The notes under the pieces are model-generated. The model searched no databases. It was not told the DNA's origin and saw only the letters and a program-made list of their open reading frames with translations. Both the position numbers and the translations under genes were made by a program. 64,000 bases of DNA, from contig NZ_CP043538.1 in NCBI RefSeq assembly GCF_000364445.2, forward strand, positions 2,797,612 to 2,861,611, in the 5' to 3' direction. Positions 8,870 to 18,259 of the stretch are shown in pieces (position 1 is the stretch's first letter; every line of letters starts with the position of its first letter). This DNA is from Methylobacterium mesophilicum SR1.6/6. Lineage in GTDB: Bacteria; Pseudomonadota; Alphaproteobacteria; Rhizobiales; Beijerinckiaceae.

Positions 8870-9331
8870 ATGCGCGCCCTGCTCCCCATCCTCGCCGTCG
8901 CGGCCCTCGTGGCCGGTCATGGATCCGCCGCTGCGCAGTCCTGCAACACGCTCATCGACAAGGTGACGGCGGAGACCGCCGCAAAGATCGCCGAACGCCG
9001 CAGCGACTACGCGAGTTTCACCGCCGGTCCGGACATGACGCTGACGCTCGCCTGCGGCAGCCCGGACCTGTCCTCGGTCGGAGCCCAGTTCCGCGGCGCG
9101 AGTCCGCCTGACACCTACTACGATCTGTTCGGCCACGCCGGACATGCGGTGACCGGCATCGATGCGGCGGTGATCACGGAGGCGGCGCACCGCGCCCAGG
9201 CTGTCGCGACCAAGCTGCGCCACAGCAACGTGGACCTTGGCGGGGCGCGGGTGACCTGCTCGGCGATGGTCTCGCCCGACAAGGGGCCTCTGACCCTGTG
9301 CGCCGTGATCGAGCACAGCGACCGGAGCTGA
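8870..9331 (+). CDS. Hypothetical secreted protein
   Basis: I do not recognise this gene. It encodes 153 residues with a clean Sec signal peptide (hydrophobic MRALLPILAVAALVAG, then cleavage after GSAAA). The mature part holds four cysteines, which could form disulfides in the periplasm, and no membrane segment. No catalytic motif is evident. It lies 62 bp after the metallophosphoesterase in the same direction and could share its transcript. It converges on pccB, 39 bp away. Confidence 0.7.
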   Translation: MRALLPILAVAALVAGHGSAAAQSCNTLIDKVTAETAAKIAERRSDYASFTAGPDMTLTLACGSPDLSSVGAQFRGASPPDTYYDLFGHAGHAVTGIDAAVITEAAHRAQAVATKLRHSNVDLGGARVTCSAMVSPDKGPLTLCAVIEHSDRS

Positions 9332-9370
9332 GGCCGACGGCTCAGCCCGCCGACCCCCGCGCGGCCCGCA

Positions 9371-10903
9371 CTACAGCGGGATGTTGTCGTGCTTCTTCCA
9401 GGGCTGCTCCATCTTCTTGGTGCGGAGCATGCCCAGCGCCCGGGCGATCCGGCGACGGGTCGAGTGCGGCATGATCACCTCGTCGATGTAGCCGCGCTCG
9501 GCCGCCACGAAGGGTGAGAGGAACCGGTCCTCGTACTCGCCGGTGCGCGCCGCGATCTTGTCCGGGTCGCCGAGTTCGCTGCGGAAGATGATCTCCACCG
9601 CGCCCTTGGCGCCCATGACGGCGATCTGCGCTGTCGGCCACGCGTAGTTCACGTCGGCGCCGACATGCTTCGAGGCCATGACGTCGTAGGCTCCGCCGAA
9701 GGCCTTCCGGGTGATGATCGTCACCAGCGGCACGGTCGCCTGCGAGTAGGCAAACAGCAGCTTCGCGCCGTGCTTGATCAGACCACCGTATTCCTGAGCC
9801 GTGCCCGGCAGGAAGCCCGGGACGTCGACGAAGGTGACGATCGGGATCTCGAAGGCGTCGCAGTAGCGCACGAAGCGCGCCGCCTTGCGCGAGGCGTCCG
9901 AGTCGAGCACGCCCGCCAGGACCAGCGGCTGATTGGCCACGAAGCCGACCGTGCGCCCCTCGATCCGGCCGAACCCGGTGATGATGTTGCGCGCGTAGGC
10001 CGCTTGGATCTCGAAGAAGTCGCCCTCGTCCACGACGCGACGGATCAGCTCGCCCATGTCGTAGGGCTTGTTCGGGTTGTCCGGGATTAGCGTGTCGAGG
10101 GAGGCGTCGAGACGGTTGACATCGTCGAAGCTCTCCAACTCGGGAACGCCGTCGATGTTGTTGGCCGGAAGGAAGTCGAGGAGGCGGCGGATCTGGAGGA
10201 TGGCCTCCACGTCGTTCTCGAAAGACCCGTCGGCGATGGATGACTTGGTGGTGTGAACCTTGGCGCCGCCGAGTTCCTCGGCCGTGACCACTTCGTTCGT
10301 AACGGTCTTGACCACGTCGGGGCCGGTCACGAACATGTAGCTCGTATCGCGAACCATGAAGATGAAGTCTGTCATGGCCGGCGAATAGACGTCGCCGCCC
10401 GCGCAGGGGCCCATGATCACCGAGATCTGCGGGATCACACCCGAGGCCATGACGTTGCGGCGGAATACCTCGCCGTAGCCGCCGAGCGCCGCGACACCTT
10501 CCTGGATCCGGGCGCCGCCGGCATCGAAGATGCCGATGATGGGGGCGCGCATCTTGAGCGCCATGTCCTGCACCTTCACGATCTTCTGCGCGTGCGCCTC
10601 GGAGAGGGAGCCGCCGAAGACGGTGAAGTCCTTGGAGAACAGGAAAACGGTGCGGCCGTTGATGGTGCCCCAGCCGGTGACGACGCCGTCGCCCGGGATC
10701 TTCTGCCGCTCCATGCCGAAATCGGTTGAGCGATGCTGAACGAACATGTCGAATTCCTCGAACGACCCGTGGTCGAGGAGGAGTTCGATGCGCTCCCGCG
10801 CCGTGAGCTTGCCGCGCTTGTGCTGGGCCTCGACGCGCTTCTCGCCGCCGCCGAGGCGGGCCTGCGCCCGGCGTTCTTCGAGCTTGTCGAGGATATCCTT
10901 CAT
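9371..10903 (-). CDS. pccB: Propionyl-CoA carboxylase beta subunit (carboxyltransferase)
   Basis: The biotin-dependent carboxyltransferase subunit that carboxylates propionyl-CoA to methylmalonyl-CoA. In methylotrophs with the ethylmalonyl-CoA pathway it serves glyoxylate regeneration. The 510-residue length and family motifs fit, including [19 protein letters not shown], the oxyanion segment [13 protein letters not shown], and [17 protein letters not shown] in the second crotonase-like half. The start at 10903 (GGCGGA upstream) gives [12 protein letters not shown]; a longer frame adds an unconserved leader. The biotin-carrying alpha subunit is not in the window, so it must be encoded elsewhere. 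An acetyl-CoA or methylcrotonyl-CoA carboxylase beta subunit is the less likely alternative. Confidence 0.92.
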   Translation of the reverse strand: MKDILDKLEERRAQARLGGGEKRVEAQHKRGKLTARERIELLLDHGSFEEFDMFVQHRSTDFGMERQKIPGDGVVTGWGTINGRTVFLFSKDFTVFGGSLSEAHAQKIVKVQDMALKMRAPIIGIFDAGGARIQEGVAALGGYGEVFRRNVMASGVIPQISVIMGPCAGGDVYSPAMTDFIFMVRDTSYMFVTGPDVVKTVTNEVVTAEELGGAKVHTTKSSIADGSFENDVEAILQIRRLLDFLPANNIDGVPELESFDDVNRLDASLDTLIPDNPNKPYDMGELIRRVVDEGDFFEIQAAYARNIITGFGRIEGRTVGFVANQPLVLAGVLDSDASRKAARFVRYCDAFEIPIVTFVDVPGFLPGTAQEYGGLIKHGAKLLFAYSQATVPLVTIITRKAFGGAYDVMASKHVGADVNYAWPTAQIAVMGAKGAVEIIFRSELGDPDKIAARTGEYEDRFLSPFVAAERGYIDEVIMPHSTRRRIARALGMLRTKKMEQPWKKHDNIPL

Positions 10904-11047
10904 CGCTGTTTCCGCCCTTCCCCTGCCGGTGCCCGTCGACCCGGATGGGGCCGGGTCCAAGCTTATGCATTCTCCGATCGTGCGCCCTTAGCACGGGCCA
11001 ATCGGGTGGCAAACCGACGCTTTTGTCAGAACTTTGGGGGAGGCAGA

Positions 11048-11122
11048 TGGTGGACGGTGCAGGGATCGAACCTGCGACCTTTCCCGTGTGAAGGGAACGC
11101 ACTACCGCTGTGCTAACCGTCC
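11048..11122 (-). tRNA. tRNA-Val (anticodon CAC)
   Basis: The reverse complement folds as a full cloverleaf: acceptor GGACGGT/ACCGTCC, D arm GCAC/GTGC, anticodon stem TTCCC/GGGAA around loop TTCACAC, T arm GCAGG-TTCGATC-CCTGC, discriminator A and an encoded CCA. Anticodon CAC reads GTG codons. It is 75 nt including CCA and lies upstream of pccB on the same strand. Confidence 0.96.
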
Positions 11123-11299
11123 GTACCGGCACACGCCTTGCGCTCGCCCGCGCTCGAAAGTGCGGCGACCCGGTGGCTGGCCTTCTAGGGCGCGGCGGGC
11201 CGGCACGTCAAGCGCGGGGCGCGACTGTCCTGCAGGCGGACGCGGCACCGCGCGTTGTCTACGGTTGACAACGCCGCCGGCCCGGTGCGCTGTGCCATC

Positions 11300-11641
11300 A
11301 TGCACGAGGGGCCAGCGAGCGTGACGCCCGGCAGCGACGTTTCGGCAGAGGGCGCAGCGCGGTCCGGACGGCCGCGCGTGGCCATCACCTACTGCACGCA
11401 GTGCAACTGGCTGCTCCGCTCAGCCTGGATGGCGCAGGAACTGCTCTCCACCTTCCGCGACGACCTGGGCGAGGTGGCGCTGATCCCGGCAACGGGCGGC
11501 GCCTTCCGCATCGAGCTCGGCGAGGCGCTGCTGTGGGAACGGGTGCGCGACGGCGGCTTCCCCGACGTCAAGGCGCTCAAGCAGCGCGTGCGCGACCACC
11601 TCGACCCGGAGCGCGATCTCGGCCATATCGACCGGTCATGA
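11300..11641 (+). CDS. SelW/SelT/SelH-like Rdx-family protein (Cys form)
   Basis: About 113 residues of the Rdx family, small thioredoxin-fold proteins related to selenoprotein W. The redox motif CTQC is at 32-35, with Cys at the position of selenocysteine in SelW, inside the family hallmark VAITYCTQCNWLLR. The later GGAFRIELGEALLWERVRDGGFPD segment also fits. The start is unsure: ATG 11300 or 11255, and the conserved part begins only near residue 25. The family's role is a putative thiol-redox function without a defined partner. It may be the first gene of a unit with the downstream kinase (28-bp gap). Confidence 0.82.
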   Translation: MHEGPASVTPGSDVSAEGAARSGRPRVAITYCTQCNWLLRSAWMAQELLSTFRDDLGEVALIPATGGAFRIELGEALLWERVRDGGFPDVKALKQRVRDHLDPERDLGHIDRS

Positions 11642-11669
11642 GGCGCGGCAACAGCCAGGTGCCCGCGGG

Positions 11670-13913
11670 ATGCCGCGGGCCGGGGACGGGCCCCGCTTGA
11701 GTCCGGATCACCAGACCGAGGGCGGCGGGGTGCCCGCGCTCATCCCGGCGCGCGGATCCTGGCTGTCGCGCCGGCTCCGTCGCTTCCGGGGCAACGGCTT
11801 CTCGACGCAGGTCTACCTGATCGCGCTCGTCATCGCGCTGATCGGCCCGGGCCTGCTGTTCACCAGCATCCTGCTGATGCGCTACGCCTCGGCCGAGCGG
11901 GCGCGGTTCGAGCAGGACGCGCGCGAGAACGTGCGCGGCATCGGCCTCTCGCTGGATCGCGACACGGCCGGCCTGGTCTCTGTTCTGCAGACCCTGGCCA
12001 CCTCGCCGCGGATCCGCCAGGGCGACTTCGAGGCCTTCGACGCGCAGGCGCGGCTCGTGCGCGAGTCGATCGACCTCGATGTCCTGCTGCGCCGGCCGAA
12101 CGGACAGGAGGTGGTCAATACCGGTGTTCCACGCGGTGCCCCGCTGCCAGTGGTCGCGCTTCCATTCGATCAGGAATTGGCCCTGGGCGCCCAGCGCGCC
12201 ATGGTGAGCGGTTACGTGCCGGGTCCGACCCCCGCCGAGGCCACCTATGCCGTCGGCGTGCCCGTCATGATGGACGGCGAGGCCGCCTACATCCTCAGTT
12301 TCACCGTGCCGCTCTCCCGCCTGCAGGGCATCCTCTCGCGGGAGGTCGTGCCGGGCTGGACCACCGGGATCAGCGACCGCAACGGCATCGTGCTGGCCCG
12401 CCTGCCGGATCCGGAGGCCGTGATCGGCCGCCCGCGCCTCGCCAGCCTTAGGCAGGTCCAGTCGGCCACGCCCGGCGTCTGGGAGGGGCAGGACCGCCAG
12501 CACAAGCCCGTCGTGGTCATCGAGGCGCGCTCGCGGCTCACCGCCTGGATGGTCGCCACCAGCATCCCGCAGGCGCTTGTCGACGCGCGGGTGCGGCGCT
12601 GGATCTGGGCCTTCGCGGGCTTCGGCCTGCTGGTGCTCGCCACCTCGTCGGTGCTGGCGGTGAACCTCTGGTCCCGCGTCTCCCGGCCGCTGCGCCTCCT
12701 GGCCGCCTCGGGACCAGCGCTGGCGCGCGGCGAGGCCATCCCGCGGGTGTCATCGCCGGTGCACGAGATCGAGCGGCTCGGCACGGTGCTGTCGGACGCC
12801 TCGCTGCGGCTGCGCACCCGGGAGGAGGAGCGCGACCAGGCGCTCGCCGACACGCGGCGCGGCCTGACGGCGCTGAGCGAGAGCGAGGCACGCTTCCGCC
12901 ACATGGCTGATTCGGCGCCAGCCCTGATCTGGATGACCGACGAGACCGGCGCGGTCAGCTTCGCGAACCTCCACTTCGAGCACCTGTTCGGGATGCCGGC
13001 CGCCGAATTCGCCGATGACGGCTGGCACCGGATCGTCCATCCCGACGATCTGGACTCGTTCCGCGCGGCCTTCGCCGAGGCGTTCGACGCCCGCAGCCCG
13101 TTCCGCCTCGAGGTCCGGGTCATCGACAAAGATGGCGTGGTGCGCTGGCTTCAGTGCGAGGGCGTGCCGCGGCTCGACGACGACCACAACTTCCTCGGGT
13201 ATACCGGCTGCAACATCGACATCTCGGAGGCGAAGAACGCCGAGGAGCATCTGCTGCTCCTGATCCACGAGCTGAATCACCGGGTGAAGAACACCCTCGC
13301 GACGGTGCAGTCGATCGCCGCCCAATCCCTGCGCGGCCTGGAGGGCGCCGAGGCCGACGCGGCCCGGGCCGCCTTCGAGGCGCGTCTCCTGGCACTCGCC
13401 CGCGTCCATGACGTGCTGACCCGGGAGAGCTGGGAGGGCGCGGAGCTGTCGGCCGTGGTCGCGGACGCCATTCGGCCGCTGGAGGCGACCGACGGACGCG
13501 CCTCGCGCTTCCGGGTGGTGGGGCCGGCCCTGCGCCTGCCGCCGCGGCTCGCCCTCTCGATCGCCATGGCGCTGCACGAACTCGGCACCAACGCGGTGAA
13601 ATACGGCGCGCTCTCCAAAGAGGGCGGCTGCGTGGAGATCTCGTGGACGGTGCGCCGCGAGGCGGAAACGGTGCTGTACCTCCGTTGGGCCGAGAGCGGC
13701 GGTCCCCCGGTGAAGAAGCCCACCCGCACCGGGTTCGGTTCACGCCTGATCGAGCGCAGCCTCGCCCGGGAGCTCGCCGGCGACGTCAGTCTCTCCTACG
13801 AGCCGAGCGGGGTGGTCTGCACCATCAACGCGCCGGTGCCGGCCCCGGGCCTCCTGGAGCGGAAGGGTGTCGCGGCGCCCGCCCGGATCGCGCCGCTGCC
13901 ACTGGCGGGGTAG
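11670..13913 (+). CDS. Membrane HWE-family sensor histidine kinase with PAS domain
   Basis: A 747-residue sensor. One membrane span lies near residues 46-68 and another near 311-333, enclosing a periplasmic sensory region of about 240 residues (Cache-like by size). A HAMP-like linker follows, then a PAS domain near 408-520 (beginning RHMADSAPALIWMTDETG). The kinase core has the HWE signature HELNHRVKN, with phospho-acceptor His near 533, and an N-box-like ALHELGTNAVKYGALS. HWE kinases are common in Rhizobiales and often feed general-stress or light responses. No response regulator is adjacent, so it is an orphan here. The far N-terminus (start choice) is uncertain by up to about 25 residues. 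Confidence 0.92.
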   Translation: MPRAGDGPRLSPDHQTEGGGVPALIPARGSWLSRRLRRFRGNGFSTQVYLIALVIALIGPGLLFTSILLMRYASAERARFEQDARENVRGIGLSLDRDTAGLVSVLQTLATSPRIRQGDFEAFDAQARLVRESIDLDVLLRRPNGQEVVNTGVPRGAPLPVVALPFDQELALGAQRAMVSGYVPGPTPAEATYAVGVPVMMDGEAAYILSFTVPLSRLQGILSREVVPGWTTGISDRNGIVLARLPDPEAVIGRPRLASLRQVQSATPGVWEGQDRQHKPVVVIEARSRLTAWMVATSIPQALVDARVRRWIWAFAGFGLLVLATSSVLAVNLWSRVSRPLRLLAASGPALARGEAIPRVSSPVHEIERLGTVLSDASLRLRTREEERDQALADTRRGLTALSESEARFRHMADSAPALIWMTDETGAVSFANLHFEHLFGMPAAEFADDGWHRIVHPDDLDSFRAAFAEAFDARSPFRLEVRVIDKDGVVRWLQCEGVPRLDDDHNFLGYTGCNIDISEAKNAEEHLLLLIHELNHRVKNTLATVQSIAAQSLRGLEGAEADAARAAFEARLLALARVHDVLTRESWEGAELSAVVADAIRPLEATDGRASRFRVVGPALRLPPRLALSIAMALHELGTNAVKYGALSKEGGCVEISWTVRREAETVLYLRWAESGGPPVKKPTRTGFGSRLIERSLARELAGDVSLSYEPSGVVCTINAPVPAPGLLERKGVAAPARIAPLPLAG

Positions 13914-13947
13914 CGGGCGGCGGAGACACGCGGTCAGAGTCCGCACT

Positions 13948-14086
13948 GTCATTCCGGGGCGCTACAGGCGAGCCCGGACCCGAAGGGGTACGCCGGAGGC
14001 GGGCAATCCAGAGCCGCCGACGGCACCGATCTCGTAACAGGCTGCGGTCCTGGGTTCCCGGCCCTGCTTCGCAGTCCCGGAATGAC
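13948..14086. repeat. Intergenic palindromic repeat element with inverted ends
   Basis: GTCATTCCGGG at 13948-13958 is the exact inverse of CCCGGAATGAC at 14076-14086. The 139-bp unit lies between convergent genes. Similar elements beginning GTCATTCCGGG are dispersed through many Rhizobiales genomes as I recall; copy number here cannot be checked within one window. Confidence 0.65.
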
Positions 14087-14154
14087 GAATTTGTCTACCG
14101 AGTGAGCTTCAGTTCATCCACCGGTTGTCGTGGGGATCATTCCGGCCGCTCCGA

Positions 14155-15318
14155 TCAGTGATACGGATCCGCGGCATCCCGCATCCCGTCGCCCATGAAG
14201 TTGAAGGCCAGCACCGTCACCAGCACGGGTAGCACCGGCAGCAGCAACCATGGGTAGAGCTGCACGGCCGCCAGATTCTGCGCCTCGTTCAGCAGCACGC
14301 CCCAGCTCGTTACCGGCGGCCGCAGGCCGAGGCCCAGGAAGGACAGGGCGGTCTCACCGAGGATCATGGTGGGGATCGACAGCGTCGCCGAGGCGATCAG
14401 ATGGCTCATGAAGTTCGGGATCAGGTGGCGTCCGATCACCCGCGCCGGGGAGGCGCCCATCAGCTCGGCGGCCTGCACGAAATCCTCCTCGCGCAGCGCG
14501 AGCAGCTTCCCGCGCACCGCGCGAGCGAGGCCCGGCCAGTCGAGCAGGCCGAGGATCACCGTGATGCCGAAGAAGATCAGCAGCGGACTCCAGTTCGGCG
14601 GCAGCGCCGCCGACAGGGCCAACCAGAGCGGCAGTTCCGGCAAGGAGCGCACCACCTCGATCAGCCGCTGCACGGCGGTGTCGGTGATTCCGCCGAAATA
14701 GCCCGCGATTCCTCCGAAGAAGAGCCCGAGGACGAAGGAGATCGCGACGCCCACGAGGCCGATGGTGAGGGAGATCCGGGCCCCGTAGACCATGCGGGAG
14801 AAGAGGTCGCGCCCGAGCTTGTCGGTGCCGAGCAGGAAAAGCGTGCCGTTCTCCGGCGGGCAGACGATGTGCAGGTCCGTGTGGACGAGCCCGAGCCAAT
14901 CGTAGCCGTCGCCGCGGCAGAAGAAGCGCAGAGGCTGCGGGCTGGCACCGTCCACCACGTAGTTACGGCGAAAGGTGTCGAGGTCGAGATGGGCGCGGTA
15001 CGGGTAGACGAACGGGCCAACGAACTGCCCCTCATGGAACAGGTGGACGCCCTGGGGCGGGGCATAGAGGAAGTCGCCGTTGCGCCGCGCCTGGCCGTAC
15101 GGGGCGAGCAACTCGACGAACGGTACCGTCGCGTAGAGCGCGAGCAGGATCAGCGCCGAGGCTACGGCGAGGCGATGACGCAGGAATTTGCGCAGGATCA
15201 GCCGCCACGCCGAGGCCGAGCCCACCGGGCTTTCGGTCCGCGACTCCGGCTCGAAGGGGGCCGGATCGACGAAGTGGCCGGCTACGGGGCTCCCATCGGT
15301 CATCGCGGGTCCGATCAT
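14155..15318 (-). CDS. Peptide-type ABC transporter permease (DppC/YejE-like)
   Basis: A 387-residue inner-membrane permease. An N-terminal span (near 52-72) is followed by a large periplasmic loop, then the DppC-type landmark GTDKLGRDLFSRMVYGAR and the binding-protein-dependent permease domain with an EAA-like loop (ELMGASPARVIGRHLIP). The loop of about 100 residues between spans 1 and 2 is longer than in classical DppC and resembles the YejE subgroup. Its ATG overlaps the stop of the partner permease gene by 4 bp (ATGA). It is the last gene of the eight-gene coupled run described in the findings. Confidence 0.92.
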   Translation of the reverse strand: MIGPAMTDGSPVAGHFVDPAPFEPESRTESPVGSASAWRLILRKFLRHRLAVASALILLALYATVPFVELLAPYGQARRNGDFLYAPPQGVHLFHEGQFVGPFVYPYRAHLDLDTFRRNYVVDGASPQPLRFFCRGDGYDWLGLVHTDLHIVCPPENGTLFLLGTDKLGRDLFSRMVYGARISLTIGLVGVAISFVLGLFFGGIAGYFGGITDTAVQRLIEVVRSLPELPLWLALSAALPPNWSPLLIFFGITVILGLLDWPGLARAVRGKLLALREEDFVQAAELMGASPARVIGRHLIPNFMSHLIASATLSIPTMILGETALSFLGLGLRPPVTSWGVLLNEAQNLAAVQLYPWLLLPVLPVLVTVLAFNFMGDGMRDAADPYH

Positions 15319-16331
15319 CGCAGTCCCATGCGGATTCGCGGATCGAGCCAGACCAGGGTCAGATCCGAGATCAGCATGCCGACGAGCGTCAGCCCGGCGA
15401 CGAACATCAGGATGAAGCCGGCCATGAACTGGTCCTGGCTGCGCAAGGCTTCCAGCAGCAGCGGCCCGACCGTGGGCAGGCTCAGCACCAGGGACACCAG
15501 TACCGATCCCGAGACGAGGTGTGGCAGCAGGTTGCCGATATCCGCCACGAACGGGTTCAGCGACATCCGGAACGGGTATTTCAGCAGGGCCCGCGTCGGC
15601 GGCAGGCCCTTGGCACGGGCCGTGACCGTGTAGGGTTTTGCAAGTTCATCGAGCAGGTTCGCGCGCATGCGCCGGATCATGGCCGCCGTGCCACCGAGGC
15701 CGATGACGAGGGTCGGCACGATCAGGTGCGCGAGGAGCGACCGGATTTTCTCCCAGGTCCAGGGCTGGTTGGTCAGCGCCGAATCGTAAAGGCCGCCGAT
15801 GGAGAGCCCGAACCAGCGGTTGGCGTAGAACAGCAGGATCAACGCCAGGAGGAAGCCCGGGACTGCGAGGCCGACATAGCCCAGCAGGGTCACCACGGCG
15901 TCTCCGGCGGTGTGCCGATGCGTCGCCGAGTAGATCGCCGCCGGGATCGCCACGACGTGGACGAAGATCACGGCGGTCAGGTTGATCAGGAGTGTCAGCC
16001 ACAGGGCGTCGCCCACCACCTCGGCCACCGGCTTGTCGTACTCGAACGACCAGCCCCAATCCCCCTGCAGCAGGCCGGAAAAGCCGGCGGCGCCCGGCAT
16101 GACGCCGATCCACATCAGGTATTGCTGCCAGACCGGCCGGTCGAGGCCATATTGCCGGATCAGCAGCTCGGCCTTCGCGACGGAACTCGCGTCCCCGGTG
16201 GCGCGCAGCTCCATGATCCGGTTGGTTAGGTAGTCGCCCGGCGGCAGCTTGATGATGATGAAGACCAGCGCCGAGATGACGACGAGGGTCAGCGCCATGG
16301 TGACCACGCGCCGGATAATCTGGCCGATCAC
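15315..16331 (-). CDS. Peptide-type ABC transporter permease (DppB/YejB-like)
   Basis: A 338-residue permease with the usual N-terminal span (RRVVTMALTLVVISALVFII) followed by the PPGDYL segment and the DppB-type transmembrane domain. The EAA-type loop near KPYTVTARAKGLPP would contact the ATPase. It starts with GTG inside a GTGA overlap with the substrate-binding-protein gene and overlaps the second permease by ATGA, so translation of all three is coupled. The system resembles Yej/Dpp importers of oligopeptides or muropeptides; the actual ligand is unknown. Confidence 0.92.
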   Translation of the reverse strand: MIGQIIRRVVTMALTLVVISALVFIIIKLPPGDYLTNRIMELRATGDASSVAKAELLIRQYGLDRPVWQQYLMWIGVMPGAAGFSGLLQGDWGWSFEYDKPVAEVVGDALWLTLLINLTAVIFVHVVAIPAAIYSATHRHTAGDAVVTLLGYVGLAVPGFLLALILLFYANRWFGLSIGGLYDSALTNQPWTWEKIRSLLAHLIVPTLVIGLGGTAAMIRRMRANLLDELAKPYTVTARAKGLPPTRALLKYPFRMSLNPFVADIGNLLPHLVSGSVLVSLVLSLPTVGPLLLEALRSQDQFMAGFILMFVAGLTLVGMLISDLTLVWLDPRIRMGLR

Positions 16332-18259
16332 CGGGCCTCCGCGCGCGAGTCGGCGCCCTTATCCCAGAACATCTCGTCGAGGCGCTGCACGCCGATCATC
16401 GCGGTAGGCTCCCAGGAATAGAGGGCGCGCTTGGGCAGGTTGATCAGGCGATCCGCGCCGACCACCGGCTGGAGCGCTCCCGCGACCGTACCGATCACCC
16501 AGGTGTTCTGCGCGTGGTTCATCAGCATGGCGCGCCAGATCGAAGCCTGGGTCTCGGCATCGTTCGTGTCGCGCCACTGGCGGTCGAGGTCGAGGAGCTG
16601 GCGGACTTCCGGGACGTCGCAGGGTTGGCCGCTCTTGCCGCGGCTCTCGACGTTCAGGCTCCAGAGCGGCCAGGAATAATGCTCGGGTTGCGCCGGGCTG
16701 AGTTCCGTCGGCGGCATGATCGCGGTCGGCACCGCGAGGTCGAGCCCCTGGGCGGCGACCATGACGGTGAGGCCGGCGATCGAGCGCCGGTGGAGATTGG
16801 TGCGTTCCTGCGGCTTGGTGATGAGGCGGATCCCGACCTCGCGCCAGAATTCGGTGATGAGCAGGAGCGCGTCGAGCACCATCTCGGCCTCGCCGTCGCT
16901 CTCCACGACGATCTCCAGCGGCCGCCCGTCCGCCATCAGGCGGGTGCCGGACCCGTCGCGGCGATCGAGCCCCGCCTCATCGAGCAGGTGCGCGGCCTGG
17001 GCCGGGTCGTAGCTGGCGTTGAGTGTGCGCAGTTCCGGCGAGAAGAGCGGGCTCTCCGGCACGATGGTGTCGTTTCCCTCGGTGCCGAGGCCGAACAGCA
17101 GCGTGTTGTTGAGCGTTCGCCGGTCGAGGGCGAGCGACAGGGCGTGGCGGAACCGGACGTCGCGGTTGAGGGCGCGCAGGACGGGATCCTGCGTGGTGAG
17201 ATTCGGGTAGAGGGCGATCTCCGATCCCCGTGCCACCGGCCACAGGTTGGTGCGGTAGCGGTGCGCCTTCTCGCCCTCCTTCAGGCTCGGGATGTCGGGC
17301 ATGGACAGGCCGCGGAACATGAGGTCTGCCTCGCCCGCGTTGGTCTTGGCGACCAGCAGGCCCTGAGAGGCCACGTCCATCACGATGGAATCGACGTAAG
17401 GGAGTTGCGTGCCCGCCGTGTCGACCCGGTGGTAGCTGCGGTTGCGCTCGAAACGGAACCGCGTGGCAGGCGAGCGCGTGCGGGGCACCCAGGCCTGAAG
17501 GGTCGGGCAATCGGGGTTGTTCAGCTCGTAATTGTCGTCGAGACGGTTGTGTAAGGCTGCCCAGCTGCGCAGCTTCAGCGCCTTGGCCTTCGCGTCGGCC
17601 GCCTCCTTGCCGACGTAGCGCGCGTGATATGGCTTAAGGTAGTGCGACGGCCGATAGATCAGCGGATCGCGCGGCGCGGCGAGCGCCGGCAGGAATATCG
17701 GGTTCGGCCGTTCCCAGGTGTAGCGGACGGTCCGCCCGTCCAGGAACTCGACCTGCGGAGCCTTGCCGTCCACGAGGAGGAAGGCCGGCGGACCCTCGGG
17801 GCTCAGGGTCTTGTCGTTGGCCACATCCTCCCAGAAGTAGCGAAAATCCTCGGTGGTGAACGGGTGTCCATCGGACCAGCGGTGGCCGTCGCGCAACGTG
17901 AAGGTGAAGCGACCCCCCTCGACATCGACGCGCTCCAGCACGTCGGGCCGCAGCTTCAGGTCGGAATCGTAGCCGACGAGGCGGGTGTAGCCGTAGACCG
18001 AGAGATAGCGGGTGTCGCGGGCCTTGGCGATCAGCGTGCGGATGGTTCCGCCCGCCGCGCCGAGTTTCCGGCCCCGCGCCGCGAGGTCGGCGACGAAGGG
18101 GGTGGTGGGCGGCCCGGGAACGTCGGCGTCCGCTCGGCCATGGCGGGGCCAGAGCAGAGCGACGCCGAGGCCCCCGAGCAATGCGCGGCGGGAGACGCCG
18201 CTGTCCCGCCTGGCTCGTCGAAGAAGGGAGAAACCGGCGCGCTCGTCCGAACCATTCAT
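16328..18259 (-). CDS. ABC transporter substrate-binding protein (family 5, peptide type)
   Basis: A 643-residue extracytoplasmic solute-binding protein of the SBP_bac_5 type. After a short cytoplasmic leader, SRRALLGGLGVALLW looks like a Tat-type signal ending near a GRADA cleavage site. The mature body has RDGHRWSDGHPFTTEDFRYFWEDV and RHALSLALDRRTL, both standard in peptide-binding members. The ATG at 18259 overlaps the preceding gene's TGA (ATGA). A much longer frame upstream is an artefact of reading through that gene. It delivers substrate to the two permeases immediately downstream. The ligand cannot be read from sequence; muropeptides are possible by analogy with Yej systems in Rhizobiales. 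Confidence 0.92.
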   Translation of the reverse strand: MNGSDERAGFSLLRRARRDSGVSRRALLGGLGVALLWPRHGRADADVPGPPTTPFVADLAARGRKLGAAGGTIRTLIAKARDTRYLSVYGYTRLVGYDSDLKLRPDVLERVDVEGGRFTFTLRDGHRWSDGHPFTTEDFRYFWEDVANDKTLSPEGPPAFLLVDGKAPQVEFLDGRTVRYTWERPNPIFLPALAAPRDPLIYRPSHYLKPYHARYVGKEAADAKAKALKLRSWAALHNRLDDNYELNNPDCPTLQAWVPRTRSPATRFRFERNRSYHRVDTAGTQLPYVDSIVMDVASQGLLVAKTNAGEADLMFRGLSMPDIPSLKEGEKAHRYRTNLWPVARGSEIALYPNLTTQDPVLRALNRDVRFRHALSLALDRRTLNNTLLFGLGTEGNDTIVPESPLFSPELRTLNASYDPAQAAHLLDEAGLDRRDGSGTRLMADGRPLEIVVESDGEAEMVLDALLLITEFWREVGIRLITKPQERTNLHRRSIAGLTVMVAAQGLDLAVPTAIMPPTELSPAQPEHYSWPLWSLNVESRGKSGQPCDVPEVRQLLDLDRQWRDTNDAETQASIWRAMLMNHAQNTWVIGTVAGALQPVVGADRLINLPKRALYSWEPTAMIGVQRLDEMFWDKGADSRAEAR

